A DNA stretch of 64,000 bases from an uncultured Lachnospiraceae bacterium. GTDB lineage: Bacteria > Bacillota > Clostridia > Lachnospirales > Lachnospiraceae. Every line of letters begins with the position of its first letter. Within the stretch, counting starts at the first letter, position 1. Under the pieces are notes generated by a model, which ran no database searches, was not told the origin of the DNA, and saw only the letters and a list, made by a program, of their open reading frames with translations. Shown one piece after another: positions 17,065 to 28,182 of the stretch. Both the position numbers and the translations under genes were made by a program. The stretch covers positions 124,001 to 188,000 of the forward strand of contig CANRJM010000002.1 of NCBI GenBank assembly GCA_947630925.1, written 5' to 3'.

Positions 17065-17104
17065 TCTCTATTAGAGAGTATATCCTATTTTTACTATTTT
17101 GCAA
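17065..17104 (-). promoter_or_regulatory. Promoter of the AI-2E family gene
   Basis: On the minus strand TTGCAA (17104-17099), 16 bp, TATACT (17082-17077). A short inverted repeat (TCTCTATTAGAGA, 17065-17077) covers the expected start site and could be an operator or a 5' hairpin. Confidence 0.6.
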
Positions 17105-17176
17105 ACAAAACAGTCTGAAAAGGTTAAAATATGCCCTGACCGTATTTATCATCCATAACAAAAGCCAATAATCAGG

Positions 17177-17224
17177 AACAAGGAGTACGCTCCCACAGAA
17201 TTATGTGGGAGTATACTCCTTGTT
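17177..17224 (-). terminator. Strong hairpin downstream of rpoC
   Basis: AACAAGGAGTA plus CTCCCACA pair with TGTGGGAG plus TACTCCTTGTT around a 6-base loop, a stem of about 20 bp with one small internal mismatch, starting 54 bases after the rpoC stop. The T run is poor, but position and strength suit termination of rpoBC. Confidence 0.7.
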
Positions 17225-17277
17225 TACATCATTGAAATTTTTCGCCTTTTGTCGCTCAAGAACATCCATCAGATATC

Positions 17278-20200
17278 CTACTCTTCGGTTGAAGTAGCAT
17301 ATACCTCCTCTTCTTCAACCTGTTCTTCTGCTTTTTTCTCTGTTGGCTCGTCAGCAGGCAGTAAACCATTCATGGCCGCTTCCTGCTTTCTTAAAAATTC
17401 ATCTGCCGCTTCATCGGTATCCAGCTTCACAGAGCGATAACACTTCATACCGGTACCAGCCGGAATCAGCTTACCAATAATAACATTTTCCTTCAAGCCT
17501 ACCAGAGGATCCGTCTTCCCTTTAATCGCCGCATCCGTAAGTACTTTGGTCGTTTCCTGGAAAGATGCCGCAGACAGGAAAGAATTTGTCGCAAGCGCCG
17601 CTTTGGTAATACCAAGCATTACCTGTTTCCCTTCCGGCGGCTCTTTTCCTTCTGCTTTCAGTTCTTCTACTGTATCTTCATACTGCAGCGCATCAACCAT
17701 AACGCCCGGAAGGAACTTAGACGCCCCGCTGCTTTCAATACGAATCTTCTTAAGCATCTGACGCACAATTACCTCAATATGCTTATCATTGATTTCAACA
17801 CCCTGCAGACGATATACACGCTGAACCTCGCGAATCATATAGTCCTGCACGGCACGGACTCCCTTAATGGAAAGGATATCATGCGGATTTATACTTCCTT
17901 CCGTCAATTCATCGCCTGCTTCCAAAGTCTGTCCCTCTAATACCTTGATACGGGAACCATATGGAATTAAATACGCTTTCTGTTCTCCGGTTTCATGATT
18001 CGTGACAATGACTTCACGTTTTTTCTTTGTATCTCTTAATTCCACTGTTCCGCCAAATTCGGCAATGATTGCCAGTCCCTTCGGCTTACGGGCCTCAAAA
18101 AGCTCCTCCACGCGGGGAAGACCCTGCGTAATATCATCGCCAGCCACGCCGCCGGTATGGAATGTCCGCATGGTAAGCTGCGTACCAGGCTCTCCAATGG
18201 ATTGCGCCGCAATAATACCAACTGCTTCTCCCACCTGAACCGGTTCGCCGGTAGCCATATTGGCGCCATAGCATTTTGCACAGACTCCAATATGTGACTT
18301 ACAGGTTAAAATAGTACGAATCTTAACCTTAGCGTTATCTCCTTTATCTACAATCGCTTTGGTATTGACAATACGCGCTGCACGCTTCGGCGTAATCATA
18401 TGATTTGCCTTGACAATCAAATCTCCTTCGTCATCATACATATCTTCACAGGCAAAACGTCCTGTAATACGCTCTTCCAGAGACTCTATCATCTCCTTGC
18501 CGTCCATAAATCCGGAAATCTCCATCCCCGGAATATAATCCTTATCTGCGCAGCAGTCTACTTCACGGATAATTAAATCCTGTGATACGTCAACCAGACG
18601 GCGTGTTAAATATCCGGAATCGGCTGTACGAAGCGCAGTATCCGAAAGTCCTTTGCGGGCGCCATGCGCCGAAATAAAGTACTCCAGTACGTCGAGCCCC
18701 TCACGGAAGTTCGACTTGATTGGCAGTTCAATCGTTCTACCGGAAGTATCGGCCATCAGACCGCGCATACCGGCAAGCTGTTTAATCTGCTTATCTGAAC
18801 CACGGGCTCCGGAATCTGCCATCATAAAAATATTATTATATTTATCCAGTCCCGTCAAAAGCGCATCCGTAATCTGATCATCTGCAATCTTCCAGGTATT
18901 GATAACCGCCTTATAACGCTCTTCCTCTGTCAAAAGACCACGGCGGAATTTACGGGTAATCGTTTCTACTGTCTTTTCTGCATCTGAGAGAATTGTCTTC
19001 TTTGCTTCCGGCACTGTCATATCAGAAATAGAAACTGTCATGGCAGCACGCGTAGAATATTTATACCCAAGCGCTTTTATATTATCCATGGTCTCTGCAG
19101 TACCGGTTGCGCCATGCGCATTAATACATTTCTCCAAAATCTGCTTTAACTGCTTCTTTCCCACATGGAAATCTGCCTCAGGCAGCAGAAAATTCTCATC
19201 CTTAGTCCGGTCAACAAAACCTAAATCCTGCGGAAGAACCTCGTTAAAAATAAAGCGGCCTAATGTAGACTCTACAATTCTGCTCTCTTTTTCTCCCCGA
19301 TTATTAATACCTGTCCTGCGTACCTTAATCTTAGAATGAAGCGTCAGACATTTATTCTCATACGCAATAATCGCCTCATTGACAGACTTATAATAGTTGC
19401 CCTCTCCGAGAGAACCCGGTCTTTCCTGTGTCAGGTAATAAATCCCCAGTACCATATCCTGCGAAGGAACGGCAACTACGCCGCCGTCTGACGGCTTTAA
19501 CAGGTTGTTTGGCGACAGAAGCAGGAATCGGCATTCCGCCTGTGCTTCTACGGACAACGGTAAATGGACCGCCATCTGATCGCCATCAAAATCGGCATTA
19601 AACGCCGTACAAACCAATGGGTGAAGTTTAATCGCTTTTCCCTCTACCAGGGTAGGTTCAAACGCCTGAATCCCCAATCTATGAAGGGTAGGCGCACGGT
19701 TCAGCATAACCGGATGCTCACGAATCACATCTTCCAGAACATCCCACACTTCCGGCTGCAGCTTCTCAACCATCTTCTTTGCCTGCTTAATATTATGCGC
19801 AGTGCCATCCGCAACCAATTCTTTCATAACAAATGGTTTGAACAACTCAATTGCCATTTCTTTCGGAAGACCGCACTGATATATCTTAAGTTCCGGTCCT
19901 ACTACAATAACAGAACGTCCCGAATAATCCACACGCTTACCAAGCAGATTCTGGCGAAAACGTCCCTGCTTCCCTTTCAGCATATCAGAAAGAGACTTCA
20001 AAGCACGATTTCCCGGACCGGTTACAGGACGTCCACGGCGTCCATTATCAATCAGGGCATCTACCGCCTCCTGAAGCATCCTCTTCTCATTCCGTACGAT
20101 AATATCGGGCGCGCCCAATTCCAGCAGCCGCTTCAAACGATTATTTCTATTGATAATACGACGATATAAATCATTCATATCTGACGTTGCAAACCGACCG

Positions 20201-20961
20201 CCATCCAACTGTACCATTGGACGAATATCCGGCGGAATTACCGGAATAACTGTCAAAATCATCCACTCCGGCTTATTCTCTGATTCCTTAAACGCCTCAA
20301 TAACCTCTAATCTCTTAATAATGCGAGCTCTTTTCTGACCGGATGAATTCTGTAACTCTGTTTTTAATTCAGCAGATTCCTCTTCCAGATCAATGCTCAT
20401 CAGAAGCTCCATAATGGATTCCGCACCCATTCCTGCACGGAACATATCGCCATACTTCTGTTTTGCTTCCTGATATTCCATTTCTGATAAAACCTGCTTC
20501 TGTGTCAGTCCGGTTCCCTCCTGCGTTTCCAACACAATGTAGGATGCAAAATACAAAACCTTTTCCAAATTTCTTGGAGAAACATCCAGGATCAATCCCA
20601 TACGGCTTGGAATCCCCTTAAAATACCAAATATGGGAAACCGGGGCAGCAAGTTCAATATGCCCCATCCGTTCACGACGAACGCTTGCCTTGGTAACCTC
20701 TACGCCGCAACGATCGCAGACAACGCCTTTATAGCGTATCTTTTTATATTTGCCACAATGACATTCCCAGTCCTTACTAGGTCCAAAAATCTTCTCGCAG
20801 AAAAGACCATCCTTCTCCGGTTTTAACGTCCTGTAATTGATTGTTTCCGGTTTTTTCACTTCTCCCCGGGACCATTCCCTTATCTTTTCCGGCGAAGCAA
20901 GACCGATCTTAATTGCATCATAATTAATGTGCTCTTCTACCTTTGCATTACTTTCTGCCAT
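17278..20961 (-). CDS. rpoC: DNA-directed RNA polymerase subunit beta'
   Basis: RpoC forms the catalytic clamp of RNA polymerase. The protein, 1227 aa from the chosen start, has the N-terminal zinc ribbon ([20 protein letters not shown], residues about 56-75), the invariant magnesium motif NADFDGDQ, the bridge-helix/trigger-loop region ([20 protein letters not shown]), the second zinc site ([13 protein letters not shown]) and a Glu-rich C-terminal tail. ATG 20961 (MAESNAK) is chosen because GGAGG sits at the right distance; an in-frame start at 21012 would lie in the rpoB-rpoC gap. It follows rpoB by 61 bp. No lineage-specific large insertion is evident. Confidence 0.98.
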   Translation of the reverse strand: MAESNAKVEEHINYDAIKIGLASPEKIREWSRGEVKKPETINYRTLKPEKDGLFCEKIFGPSKDWECHCGKYKKIRYKGVVCDRCGVEVTKASVRRERMGHIELAAPVSHIWYFKGIPSRMGLILDVSPRNLEKVLYFASYIVLETQEGTGLTQKQVLSEMEYQEAKQKYGDMFRAGMGAESIMELLMSIDLEEESAELKTELQNSSGQKRARIIKRLEVIEAFKESENKPEWMILTVIPVIPPDIRPMVQLDGGRFATSDMNDLYRRIINRNNRLKRLLELGAPDIIVRNEKRMLQEAVDALIDNGRRGRPVTGPGNRALKSLSDMLKGKQGRFRQNLLGKRVDYSGRSVIVVGPELKIYQCGLPKEMAIELFKPFVMKELVADGTAHNIKQAKKMVEKLQPEVWDVLEDVIREHPVMLNRAPTLHRLGIQAFEPTLVEGKAIKLHPLVCTAFNADFDGDQMAVHLPLSVEAQAECRFLLLSPNNLLKPSDGGVVAVPSQDMVLGIYYLTQERPGSLGEGNYYKSVNEAIIAYENKCLTLHSKIKVRRTGINNRGEKESRIVESTLGRFIFNEVLPQDLGFVDRTKDENFLLPEADFHVGKKQLKQILEKCINAHGATGTAETMDNIKALGYKYSTRAAMTVSISDMTVPEAKKTILSDAEKTVETITRKFRRGLLTEEERYKAVINTWKIADDQITDALLTGLDKYNNIFMMADSGARGSDKQIKQLAGMRGLMADTSGRTIELPIKSNFREGLDVLEYFISAHGARKGLSDTALRTADSGYLTRRLVDVSQDLIIREVDCCADKDYIPGMEISGFMDGKEMIESLEERITGRFACEDMYDDEGDLIVKANHMITPKRAARIVNTKAIVDKGDNAKVKIRTILTCKSHIGVCAKCYGANMATGEPVQVGEAVGIIAAQSIGEPGTQLTMRTFHTGGVAGDDITQGLPRVEELFEARKPKGLAIIAEFGGTVELRDTKKKREVIVTNHETGEQKAYLIPYGSRIKVLEGQTLEAGDELTEGSINPHDILSIKGVRAVQDYMIREVQRVYRLQGVEINDKHIEVIVRQMLKKIRIESSGASKFLPGVMVDALQYEDTVEELKAEGKEPPEGKQVMLGITKAALATNSFLSAASFQETTKVLTDAAIKGKTDPLVGLKENVIIGKLIPAGTGMKCYRSVKLDTDEAADEFLRKQEAAMNGLLPADEPTEKKAEEQVEEEEVYATSTEE

Positions 20962-21022
20962 AGTAACCTCCATCTGCCCGAATGGGCGTAAGTTAATAGA
21001 ATCCTGATACAAATATTGCTAT

Positions 21023-24000
21023 TTACTCTTCAAAAGCACTAAATGATGCTTCTTCAAGTTCCTCTGCAGTTCCCTCTGTAAAGCCGGCTGCTTCAAACGA
21101 TTCATTGCTGCCAAAGGCAAAATTATCATCCCCGTCAATCAAAGGTTTGATTTCTTCATCCGTGCCTTCTTCCACGCTTTCTGTCATAGGGATTTCATTT
21201 CTATCTTCATCCAGCACCTTAACATCCAGAGCAAGAGCCTGCAGTTCTTTCAGAAGTACTTTGAAGGACTCCGGAATACCCGGCTCAGAAATATTGTCGC
21301 CCTTAATAATGGCCTCATATGTCTTCACACGGCCAACTACATCATCAGATTTTACAGTCAAAATTTCCTGCAATGTATATGCAGCGCCATATGCCTCCAG
21401 CGCCCAAACCTCCATCTCTCCGAAACGCTGTCCGCCAAACTGTGCTTTACCGCCTAAAGGCTGCTGCGTTACCAGCGAGTACGGACCGGTTGAACGGGCA
21501 TGGATCTTATCATCAACCAAATGGTGTAATTTCAGATAATGCATAAAACCAACGGTAACGGCGCCGTCAAAATACTCTCCGGTCCGTCCGTCACGAAGGC
21601 GGACTTTACCATCACTGTTAATTTCCACGCCTTCCCATTCTTTTCTATATTCCTTATTCTCCTGAAGATACTTTAACACCTCCGAATCGAGAACGTCCTT
21701 ATATTTGTCTTCAAATGGAACGACCTCTTTCAGACGCGCCACTTCATCTGCATCATCTGTCTCCTTGGCTTTCGCTAATACCTCCTTTAACTCATCCTTA
21801 TCAAACGGAGTATTGACATAATCATTCGCAAGTTCCAACGTATCCATGATATCATACTCATTTGCCCCATCAAACACCGGCGTCCCGACATTAAAACCAA
21901 GCGCTTTTGCAGCCAGGCTCAAATGGATTTCCAATACCTGGCCGATATTCATACGGGAAGGAACGCCCAACGGATTTAATACAATATCCAATGGACGGCC
22001 ATTCGGAAGGAACGGCATATCTTCAACAGGGAGCACTCTGGAAACAACGCCTTTGTTTCCATGGCGTCCCGCCATCTTATCTCCAACCTGAATCTTACGC
22101 TTCTGCGCAATATATATGCGGACCGTCTCGTTCACGCCCGGAGGCAGTTCATCCCCATTTTCACGGGTAAATACCTTAGCATCCACAATAACGCCAAACT
22201 CGCCGTGAGGTACCTTAAGCGACGTATCTCGCACCTCTCTTGCCTTCTCGCCAAAGATAGCCCGCAGAAGTCTTTCTTCCGCCGTAAGTTCCGTCTCTCC
22301 CTTCGGGGTCACTTTACCTACCAGAATATCCCCGGCACGAACTTCCGCACCAATACGGATAATTCCCCTCTCGTCCAAATCCTTTAACGCATCATCGCCA
22401 ACGCCCGGCACATCTCGTGTGATTTCCTCTGCGCCGAGTTTTGTGTCTCTTGCTTCCGCTTCATATTCATTGATATGAACCGAAGTATAGATATCTTCCT
22501 GGACCAGTCTCTCGCTGAGTAGGACCGCATCCTCATAGTTGTAACCTTCCCATGTCATAAAACCAATCAGAGGATTTTTACCAAGCGCAATTTCTCCGCC
22601 GCAGGTAGAAGGCCCGTCTGCAATAACCTGTCCAACCCGGACTTCATCTCCCTTGTCTACAATCGGACGATGATTCATACTGGTTCCCTGATTACTGCGC
22701 TGGAATTTGGCAAGCTGATAACGATGTATCTTTCCCTGCTTGTTGCGAATAATAATCTCATTGGAAGCAGAACGTTCCACTACGCCGTCCTCTTCTGCAA
22801 TAATGCAGTTTCCGGAATCTACGGCCGCCTTCATCTCCATACCGGTACCAACCACGGGAGCTTCGGTTACAAGAAGAGGCACCGCCTGACGCTGCATATT
22901 AGAACCCATGAGCGCACGGTTCGCATCATCATTCTCCAAAAATGGAATCATTGCCGTAGCTACGGAAAATACCATCTTAGGAGACACATCCATCAAATCC
23001 ACTTTGCTTTTCTCAAATTCAGATGTCTCCTCGCGAAAACGCCCGGAAACATTACGGTTCACAAAATGTCCTTCTTCATCCAATTTTTCGTTTGCCTGTG
23101 CAACGACATAACGGTCTTCTTCGTCTGCAGACAAATAAACCACTTCATCCGTTACGCGCGGATTTTCCGGATCCGTCTTATCCACCTTACGATATGGCGC
23201 TTCCACAAATCCATATTCATTGATGCGCGCATAAGAGGCCAGAGAGTTGATCAGACCAATGTTCGGCCCTTCTGGCGTCTCTACCGGACACATACGTCCA
23301 TAATGTGTATAGTGTACATCACGTACCTCAAATCCTGCACGGTCTCTGGACAAACCGCCCGGTCCCAAAGCGGACAGACGACGTTTGTGTGTCAGCTCAC
23401 TCAGCGGATTATTCTGATCCATAAACTGCGACAACTGAGAACTTCCAAAGAACTCTTTTACAGCCGCCGTCACCGGTTTAATATTGATAAGAGACTGTGC
23501 GGTAATCGTGGTAATATCCTGCGTAGACATTCTTTCACGCACTACCCGCTCCATACGTGAAAGACCGATACGGTACTGATTTTGAAGAAGTTCGCCAACC
23601 GCACGGATACGCCTGTTTCCTAAATGGTCAATGTCATCATCATTTCCCACTCCATACTCCAGATGCATATTGTAATTCACAGAAGCAAAAATATCTTCCT
23701 TCGTAATATGCTTCGGCACTAACTCTGAAGCATTTGCCATAATTGCTTCCTTAACCGCTTCTTCGTCTTCATTTTCCTCCAGAATCTGTTTCAGTAAAGG
23801 ATAATAAACATTCTCTGTAATGCCAAGTTCCCTTGGATTCACATCAGGAAGATACTCTTTCAGGTCAACCATCATATTCGACAATACTTTTGCTATCTTA
23901 TCTTCCTTCTCTATCATAACATAGGAGACTGCCGCATTCTGCATCTGTGTTGCAAGCTCCTCGGTAATCAGAGTCCCCGCCTCAAATACTTCGCCCGTAA

Positions 24001-24904
24001 CAGGAGAAACTGCGTCCTCTGCCAGGACGCATCCGGCAATACGATATCTGAAATGAAGCTTTTTATTAAATTTATATCTTCCAACTTTTGCCAAATCGTA
24101 TCTCTTTGGGTCGAAAAACATGCCATTCAAAAGACTTTCCGCGCTATCTACGGAAAGTGGCTCGCCGGGACGAAGCTTTTTATATAATTCCAACAAACCA
24201 TCCTGATAATTATCCGTCGTATCCTTTTCTAAGCTTGCAAGGATTTTCGGTTCATTACCAAATACTTCTTTGATCTGCTCGTTTGTGCCTAATCCAAGCG
24301 CTCTTAAAAATACCGTAATCGGCACCTTTCTGTTTCTATCTACGCGGACAGAAAATACATCGTTGGAATCCGTTTCATACTCAAGCCATGCGCCACGGTT
24401 TGGAATAACGGTTGCTGAATACAATTCCTTACCAATTTTATCATGTCCAATCGCATAATAAATGCCGGGCGAACGAACCAACTGGCTTACAATAACACGT
24501 TCTGCCCCATTGATCACAAACGTTCCTGTAGCTGTCATCAAAGGCAGCTCGCCCATAAAGATCTCGTGTTCTTTAATCTCTTCTGTTTCTTTATTATGCA
24601 GTCTTACCCTGACCTTAAGCGGAGCTGCATAAGTAGCGTCTCTTTCCTTGCACTGGTCGATGTCATACTTTGTCTCGTCTCTACATAATTCAAAATCTAC
24701 AAATTCAAGACTTAAATGACCTCCAAAGTCAGCTATCGGCGAAATATCACGAAAAACCTCTTTTAGACCTTCGTCCAAGAACCACTGGTAAGAATTGGTT
24801 TGCACTTCAATAAGATTTGGCATTTCAAGCACTTCCCGCTGGCGGGCGTAACTCATTCTCACACCATTATTCACTGCAACCGGATGTATCCTGTTCTTCT
24901 CCAT
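21023..24904 (-). CDS. rpoB: DNA-directed RNA polymerase subunit beta
   Basis: RpoB is the second large polymerase subunit. At 1293 aa it has the usual order: beta lobe and protrusion, the rifampicin region ([33 protein letters not shown] written here in part as [12 protein letters not shown] and HKRRLSALG), the [17 protein letters not shown] motif, [11 protein letters not shown], and the C-terminal clamp residues ([25 protein letters not shown] in parts: [13 protein letters not shown]). The tail is acidic. The rifampicin-region residues look wild-type (Asp in FMDQ, His in THKRR, Ser in RRLSALG). AAGGAG precedes ATG 24904. rplJ-rplL, its usual upstream neighbours, are absent. Confidence 0.98.
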   Translation of the reverse strand: MEKNRIHPVAVNNGVRMSYARQREVLEMPNLIEVQTNSYQWFLDEGLKEVFRDISPIADFGGHLSLEFVDFELCRDETKYDIDQCKERDATYAAPLKVRVRLHNKETEEIKEHEIFMGELPLMTATGTFVINGAERVIVSQLVRSPGIYYAIGHDKIGKELYSATVIPNRGAWLEYETDSNDVFSVRVDRNRKVPITVFLRALGLGTNEQIKEVFGNEPKILASLEKDTTDNYQDGLLELYKKLRPGEPLSVDSAESLLNGMFFDPKRYDLAKVGRYKFNKKLHFRYRIAGCVLAEDAVSPVTGEVFEAGTLITEELATQMQNAAVSYVMIEKEDKIAKVLSNMMVDLKEYLPDVNPRELGITENVYYPLLKQILEENEDEEAVKEAIMANASELVPKHITKEDIFASVNYNMHLEYGVGNDDDIDHLGNRRIRAVGELLQNQYRIGLSRMERVVRERMSTQDITTITAQSLINIKPVTAAVKEFFGSSQLSQFMDQNNPLSELTHKRRLSALGPGGLSRDRAGFEVRDVHYTHYGRMCPVETPEGPNIGLINSLASYARINEYGFVEAPYRKVDKTDPENPRVTDEVVYLSADEEDRYVVAQANEKLDEEGHFVNRNVSGRFREETSEFEKSKVDLMDVSPKMVFSVATAMIPFLENDDANRALMGSNMQRQAVPLLVTEAPVVGTGMEMKAAVDSGNCIIAEEDGVVERSASNEIIIRNKQGKIHRYQLAKFQRSNQGTSMNHRPIVDKGDEVRVGQVIADGPSTCGGEIALGKNPLIGFMTWEGYNYEDAVLLSERLVQEDIYTSVHINEYEAEARDTKLGAEEITRDVPGVGDDALKDLDERGIIRIGAEVRAGDILVGKVTPKGETELTAEERLLRAIFGEKAREVRDTSLKVPHGEFGVIVDAKVFTRENGDELPPGVNETVRIYIAQKRKIQVGDKMAGRHGNKGVVSRVLPVEDMPFLPNGRPLDIVLNPLGVPSRMNIGQVLEIHLSLAAKALGFNVGTPVFDGANEYDIMDTLELANDYVNTPFDKDELKEVLAKAKETDDADEVARLKEVVPFEDKYKDVLDSEVLKYLQENKEYRKEWEGVEINSDGKVRLRDGRTGEYFDGAVTVGFMHYLKLHHLVDDKIHARSTGPYSLVTQQPLGGKAQFGGQRFGEMEVWALEAYGAAYTLQEILTVKSDDVVGRVKTYEAIIKGDNISEPGIPESFKVLLKELQALALDVKVLDEDRNEIPMTESVEEGTDEEIKPLIDGDDNFAFGSNESFEAAGFTEGTAEELEEASFSAFEE

Positions 24905-25055
24905 CGATGTTCACTCCTTATTTTTAGAGTATTTTGCGGCCCTAACTTTTAAATTCCTTCATTAATATAAGAAAGGCTTTTCAAAATATATATTTTGTGC
25001 TATACTAAGAAACACATGAACGAATCGTATAGTCAGCCACAATAGTGCATTTTTC
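24905..25055 (-). other. rpoB leader with AT-rich palindrome
   Basis: Leader of about 145 bases between the rpoB promoter and rpoB. It holds a 16-base perfect palindrome, CAAAATATATATTTTG (24982-24997), and no L10-type leader structure that I can recognise. Confidence 0.5.
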
Positions 25056-25084
25056 ATCTTATCACCAAATCTCGTGGATGTCAA
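25056..25084 (-). promoter_or_regulatory. Promoter of rpoBC
   Basis: On the minus strand TTGACA (25084-25079), a 17-bp spacer and TAAGAT (25061-25056) make a strong promoter about 150 bases before rpoB. It supports rpoBC being a separate transcription unit here. Confidence 0.8.
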
Positions 25085-25316
25085 GTACTTTTCCTCTGAA
25101 TATATTATTGAAACAGCACACGCCGGGGGAAACATAAAAATTTGATTTTCCCTCCCGCACTATAATATATTATCTAACCAACAGATACCACTTTTTCTTC
25201 ACATTACATAGTTATCGCCGCCTCATTGCGTAAGCGCTCCGGAACGGAAGATAATAGGAAATACGGCAGGATGCCATGCGATTAAAAACAGGTTTCTTAA
25301 AAGAAAGGAATATTCT
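25085..25316 (+). other. Upstream region of the GH3 gene
   Basis: AT-rich stretch with a TATAAT at about 25162 but no convincing -35 at the right distance. Near 25228 it contains TTGCGTAAGCGCTCCGGAA, which differs at one base from a segment of the leader element at 62323 (minus strand). No coding potential is seen. Confidence 0.4.
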
Positions 25317-27659
25317 ATGAAAAGAAAAAATACGGAAGAACTTTTAGAACAAATGAACTTACAGCAAAAAGCATCTATGTGTTCCGGCGCCGATTTCTGG
25401 CACACAACCGCCATAGAGCAGCTTGGAGTTCCAGAAATCACATTAAGCGACGGTCCGCACGGTCTTAGAAAACAAGAAGAGGACACCGATCATCTTGGCA
25501 TTGCCGAAAGCATAAAAGCCATCTGCTTCCCTACCGCTTCGGCAATGGCATGCTCTTTTGACAGAGAGCTTCTTTATGAAGTCGGCGATGCTCTTGGCGA
25601 AGAATGTCTGGCGGAGGATATTGCCGTACTGCTCGGTCCCGGCATCAATATGAAACGTTCCCCCCTATGCGGAAGGAATTTTGAATATTATTCGGAAGAT
25701 CCTTATCTTGCCGGAGAACTTGGAGTTTCTTTTGTGAAAGGCGTACAAAGCCACTCGGTAGGAGCCAGTTTAAAACACTTTGCAGCAAACAACCAGGAGT
25801 GGCGGCGTATGAGCATTTCTGTCCTTGCAAATGAAAGAACGCTGCGGGAAATATATCTGGCTGCATTTGAAAAAGTAGTCAAAGAGGCGAAGCCCTGGAC
25901 TGTTATGTGCAGCTACAACCGGATCAACGGCGTATACTCCTGTGAAAACGACTGGCTTTTAAATGATATCCTCCGTAAGGAATGGGGATTTGACGGGCTG
26001 GTAATAAGCGATTGGGGCGCCACGAATGACCGCATTGCCGCCCTGATATCCGGTCTTGATTTGGAAATGCCGGATTCTCATGGAGAAACAGATAAACTAC
26101 TTGTCCATGCTGTCAAAAACGGAATCTTAGACGAAAAAACGCTGGACCGTTCTGTTCTTCGCATTTTGAATCTAATCAATCAATATACAGCCGACAAATC
26201 TGATACACGTAAAACTTATGATAAAGAAGCGCATCATTGCCTGGCAAAAAAGACGGCAGCGGAATCTGCCGTACTATTAAAAAATAACAGGATACTCCCT
26301 CTGGCTTCCAGGCAGAAGATCGCTTTGATTGGCGAATTTGCCAGAACACCGAGAATTCAGGGCGGCGGCTCCAGCCATATCAACTGTTGGAAAATTGATT
26401 CTGCCCTGGAGTCCTTCCGGAAACTTGATGATTACACGGTAACATTCGCTGCAGGCTATACAACAGAAGAAGACAAAACAGACTCTGCTCTTTTGCAGGA
26501 AGCGATTGATACAGCTAAAGCGGCTGATGTTGCCGTTGTTTTTGCAGGGCTGCCGGATATATTTGAAGGGGAAGGCTACGACAGAAGCCATATGGATATG
26601 CCGATGTGCCAGAACCATCTGATAGATTGCATCTGCGAAGTCCAGCAAAATGTTGTTGTCGTACTCCACAACGGCTCTCCTGTCCGTATGCCATGGGTCC
26701 AAAAGGTCAGCGCCGTACTGGAAATGTATCTGGCAGGACAGGCAAGCGGCAGCGCTGCGGTAGACTTGCTAACCGGAAAAAGCAATCCTTCCGGGAAACT
26801 GGCTGAAACTTTTCCGCTCAGACTGGAAGATACCCCTTCCTTCCTGAATTTTCCGGGAACCCGTAATGAGGTCAGCTATAGCGAAGGAGTTTTTATCGGT
26901 TACCGCTATTATGATAAAAAGAAAATGGAAGTTTTGTTTCCTTTTGGCCACGGATTGAGCTATACTACATTTTCTTATAGTAATCCGTCCTTAACGATAA
27001 ACGGAAAACCGATTTCCACTGCAGAATTTGCAGTTACAACGGATAACGCCATAACCGTCCTTGATACAGATGATATTGTCATTTCCTGCGATATTACAAA
27101 TACCGGAACGGTTGCAGGCAAGGAAATCGTACAACTCTATGTGCAAAATTATATTGGTCTGGAAAACCGTCCGGAACGAGAACTTCGAAATTTCACAAAG
27201 GTATTCCTTTTGCCCGGTGAAACCAAACGAGTCTCCTTCGCACTGGACTATCGTTGTTTTGCCTACTTCAACGAAACCGTACACGATTGGTTTGTGGAAA
27301 GCGGAACGTATCATCTATCCATTGGAGCCTCTTCCCGCGATATCAGACTGGATGTTCCGATTTCCGTTACCGGAACAAAACCATTTCCTTTCCGTGTAAC
27401 AGACATTACTACCTGTGAAGACATCGAGCTCTTTGCCAAAAAACCGGAGCTTTTAGATCCTCTACTGAAAAAAAGCGGTTTTGAAGCTGCTTCTGACGAA
27501 ACAGACGCTTCCGTCAACGCCAACACCATGAAACTGGCAAAAGCCATGTTTGCCAATACTCCGCTTCATACAATCCTTTCCTTTAGCGGAGAGAAATTAA
27601 AATACGAAGATATTCAAAATACCATCCAAAAAATCAACAAGGCGGAAAAATACAAATAG
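25317..27659 (+). CDS. Glycoside hydrolase family 3 (beta-glucosidase-like)
   Basis: A 780-aa intracellular GH3 enzyme; there is no signal peptide. The N-terminal TIM barrel has TLSDGPHGLR, the substrate-binding KHFAANNQEWRR and the catalytic nucleophile Asp in VISDWGA (residue about 232). The second alpha/beta domain carries the EGEGYDRSHMDMP motif with the likely acid/base Glu (near 417). The third domain is fibronectin-III-like (GHGLSYTTFSYS ... VAGKEIVQLYVQNY). This architecture is shared by beta-glucosidases, beta-xylosidases and related exo-enzymes, so the sugar cannot be told. AAAGGA precedes ATG 25317. It is followed by spoIIID after 60 bp but the two are not functionally linked. Confidence 0.9.
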   Translation: MKRKNTEELLEQMNLQQKASMCSGADFWHTTAIEQLGVPEITLSDGPHGLRKQEEDTDHLGIAESIKAICFPTASAMACSFDRELLYEVGDALGEECLAEDIAVLLGPGINMKRSPLCGRNFEYYSEDPYLAGELGVSFVKGVQSHSVGASLKHFAANNQEWRRMSISVLANERTLREIYLAAFEKVVKEAKPWTVMCSYNRINGVYSCENDWLLNDILRKEWGFDGLVISDWGATNDRIAALISGLDLEMPDSHGETDKLLVHAVKNGILDEKTLDRSVLRILNLINQYTADKSDTRKTYDKEAHHCLAKKTAAESAVLLKNNRILPLASRQKIALIGEFARTPRIQGGGSSHINCWKIDSALESFRKLDDYTVTFAAGYTTEEDKTDSALLQEAIDTAKAADVAVVFAGLPDIFEGEGYDRSHMDMPMCQNHLIDCICEVQQNVVVVLHNGSPVRMPWVQKVSAVLEMYLAGQASGSAAVDLLTGKSNPSGKLAETFPLRLEDTPSFLNFPGTRNEVSYSEGVFIGYRYYDKKKMEVLFPFGHGLSYTTFSYSNPSLTINGKPISTAEFAVTTDNAITVLDTDDIVISCDITNTGTVAGKEIVQLYVQNYIGLENRPERELRNFTKVFLLPGETKRVSFALDYRCFAYFNETVHDWFVESGTYHLSIGASSRDIRLDVPISVTGTKPFPFRVTDITTCEDIELFAKKPELLDPLLKKSGFEAASDETDASVNANTMKLAKAMFANTPLHTILSFSGEKLKYEDIQNTIQKINKAEKYK

Positions 27660-27687
27660 AATAAATCCTTCCCATGTTACATACTAT
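27659..27687 (+). promoter_or_regulatory. Putative sigma-E promoter of spoIIID
   Basis: GAATAAA (27659-27665), a 14-bp spacer and CATACTAT (27680-27687) resemble the mother-cell sigma-E pattern (KMATATT-14-CATACANT). The -10 matches at seven of eight positions and the -35 at five of seven. The -35 overlaps the stop codon of the GH3 gene. SpoIIID is a known sigma-E target, which supports the call. Confidence 0.6.
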
Positions 27688-27719
27688 GAAATAAACAAGT
27701 AGTTTCAGGGGGAAGGAGA

Positions 27720-28022
27720 TTGAAAGAATATATTGAAGAAAGAGCAGTGGAAGCTGCCAGATATATTGTAGAGCGCAACGCAACCGTGCGGCAAGCTGCC
27801 AAAGAACTGGGAATCAGCAAAAGCACCGTACATAAAGACGTAACCGAACGATTGCGCTTCATTAATCCTTCATTAGCCGCCGAAGCACGAAAAGTGCTGG
27901 ATAAAAACAAATCCGAACGCCACATCCGGGGCGGCATGGCGACAAAAGAAAAATACCAACATATCCACGAACAAACCGATATGGACTGCGAATTTCCAAA
28001 AGCGGCACATCATCTGCAGTAA
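27720..28022 (+). CDS. spoIIID: Sporulation transcriptional regulator SpoIIID
   Basis: SpoIIID is a mother-cell DNA-binding protein that adjusts the sigma-E regulon during sporulation. The 100-aa product matches the family along its length: YIEERAVEAARYIVERNATVRQ, the helix-turn-helix AAKELGISKSTVHKDVTERL, then FINPSLAAEARKVLDKNKSERHIRGG. It is somewhat longer at the C-terminus (about 15 residues with EQTDMDCEFPKAAHH) than the classical form. Translation starts at TTG, which aligns with the family N-terminus; the purine-rich GGGGGAAGGAG directly precedes it with unusually short spacing. It is direct evidence that the organism can sporulate. Confidence 0.95.
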   Translation: MKEYIEERAVEAARYIVERNATVRQAAKELGISKSTVHKDVTERLRFINPSLAAEARKVLDKNKSERHIRGGMATKEKYQHIHEQTDMDCEFPKAAHHLQ

Positions 28023-28121
28023 TACGGTAAAGATATGCGTATGACAAGAACCATAGCCCATGCCGCAGCCCATATTATAAAGAGTTTTGGGAATTTAACA
28101 TGCAAAGTTTGAGTACAATGC

Positions 28122-28158
28122 AAAAACAAGGGACTGCAAAAAAAGCCCCTTGTTTTTA
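28122..28158. terminator. Bidirectional terminator between spoIIID and the chemoreceptor
   Basis: AAAAACAAGGG and CCCTTGTTTTT form an 11-bp stem with T runs on both strands. It serves the convergent spoIIID (plus) and 28183-30135 (minus) genes. Confidence 0.85.
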
Positions 28159-28182
28159 TTTGATATCACGAGAAGATATCTC

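Noticed and set aside
22670-23560. 296-aa plus-strand frame inside rpoB
   Set aside because: It lies opposite a fully conserved part of rpoB, has no start signals and has a composition typical of antisense frames.
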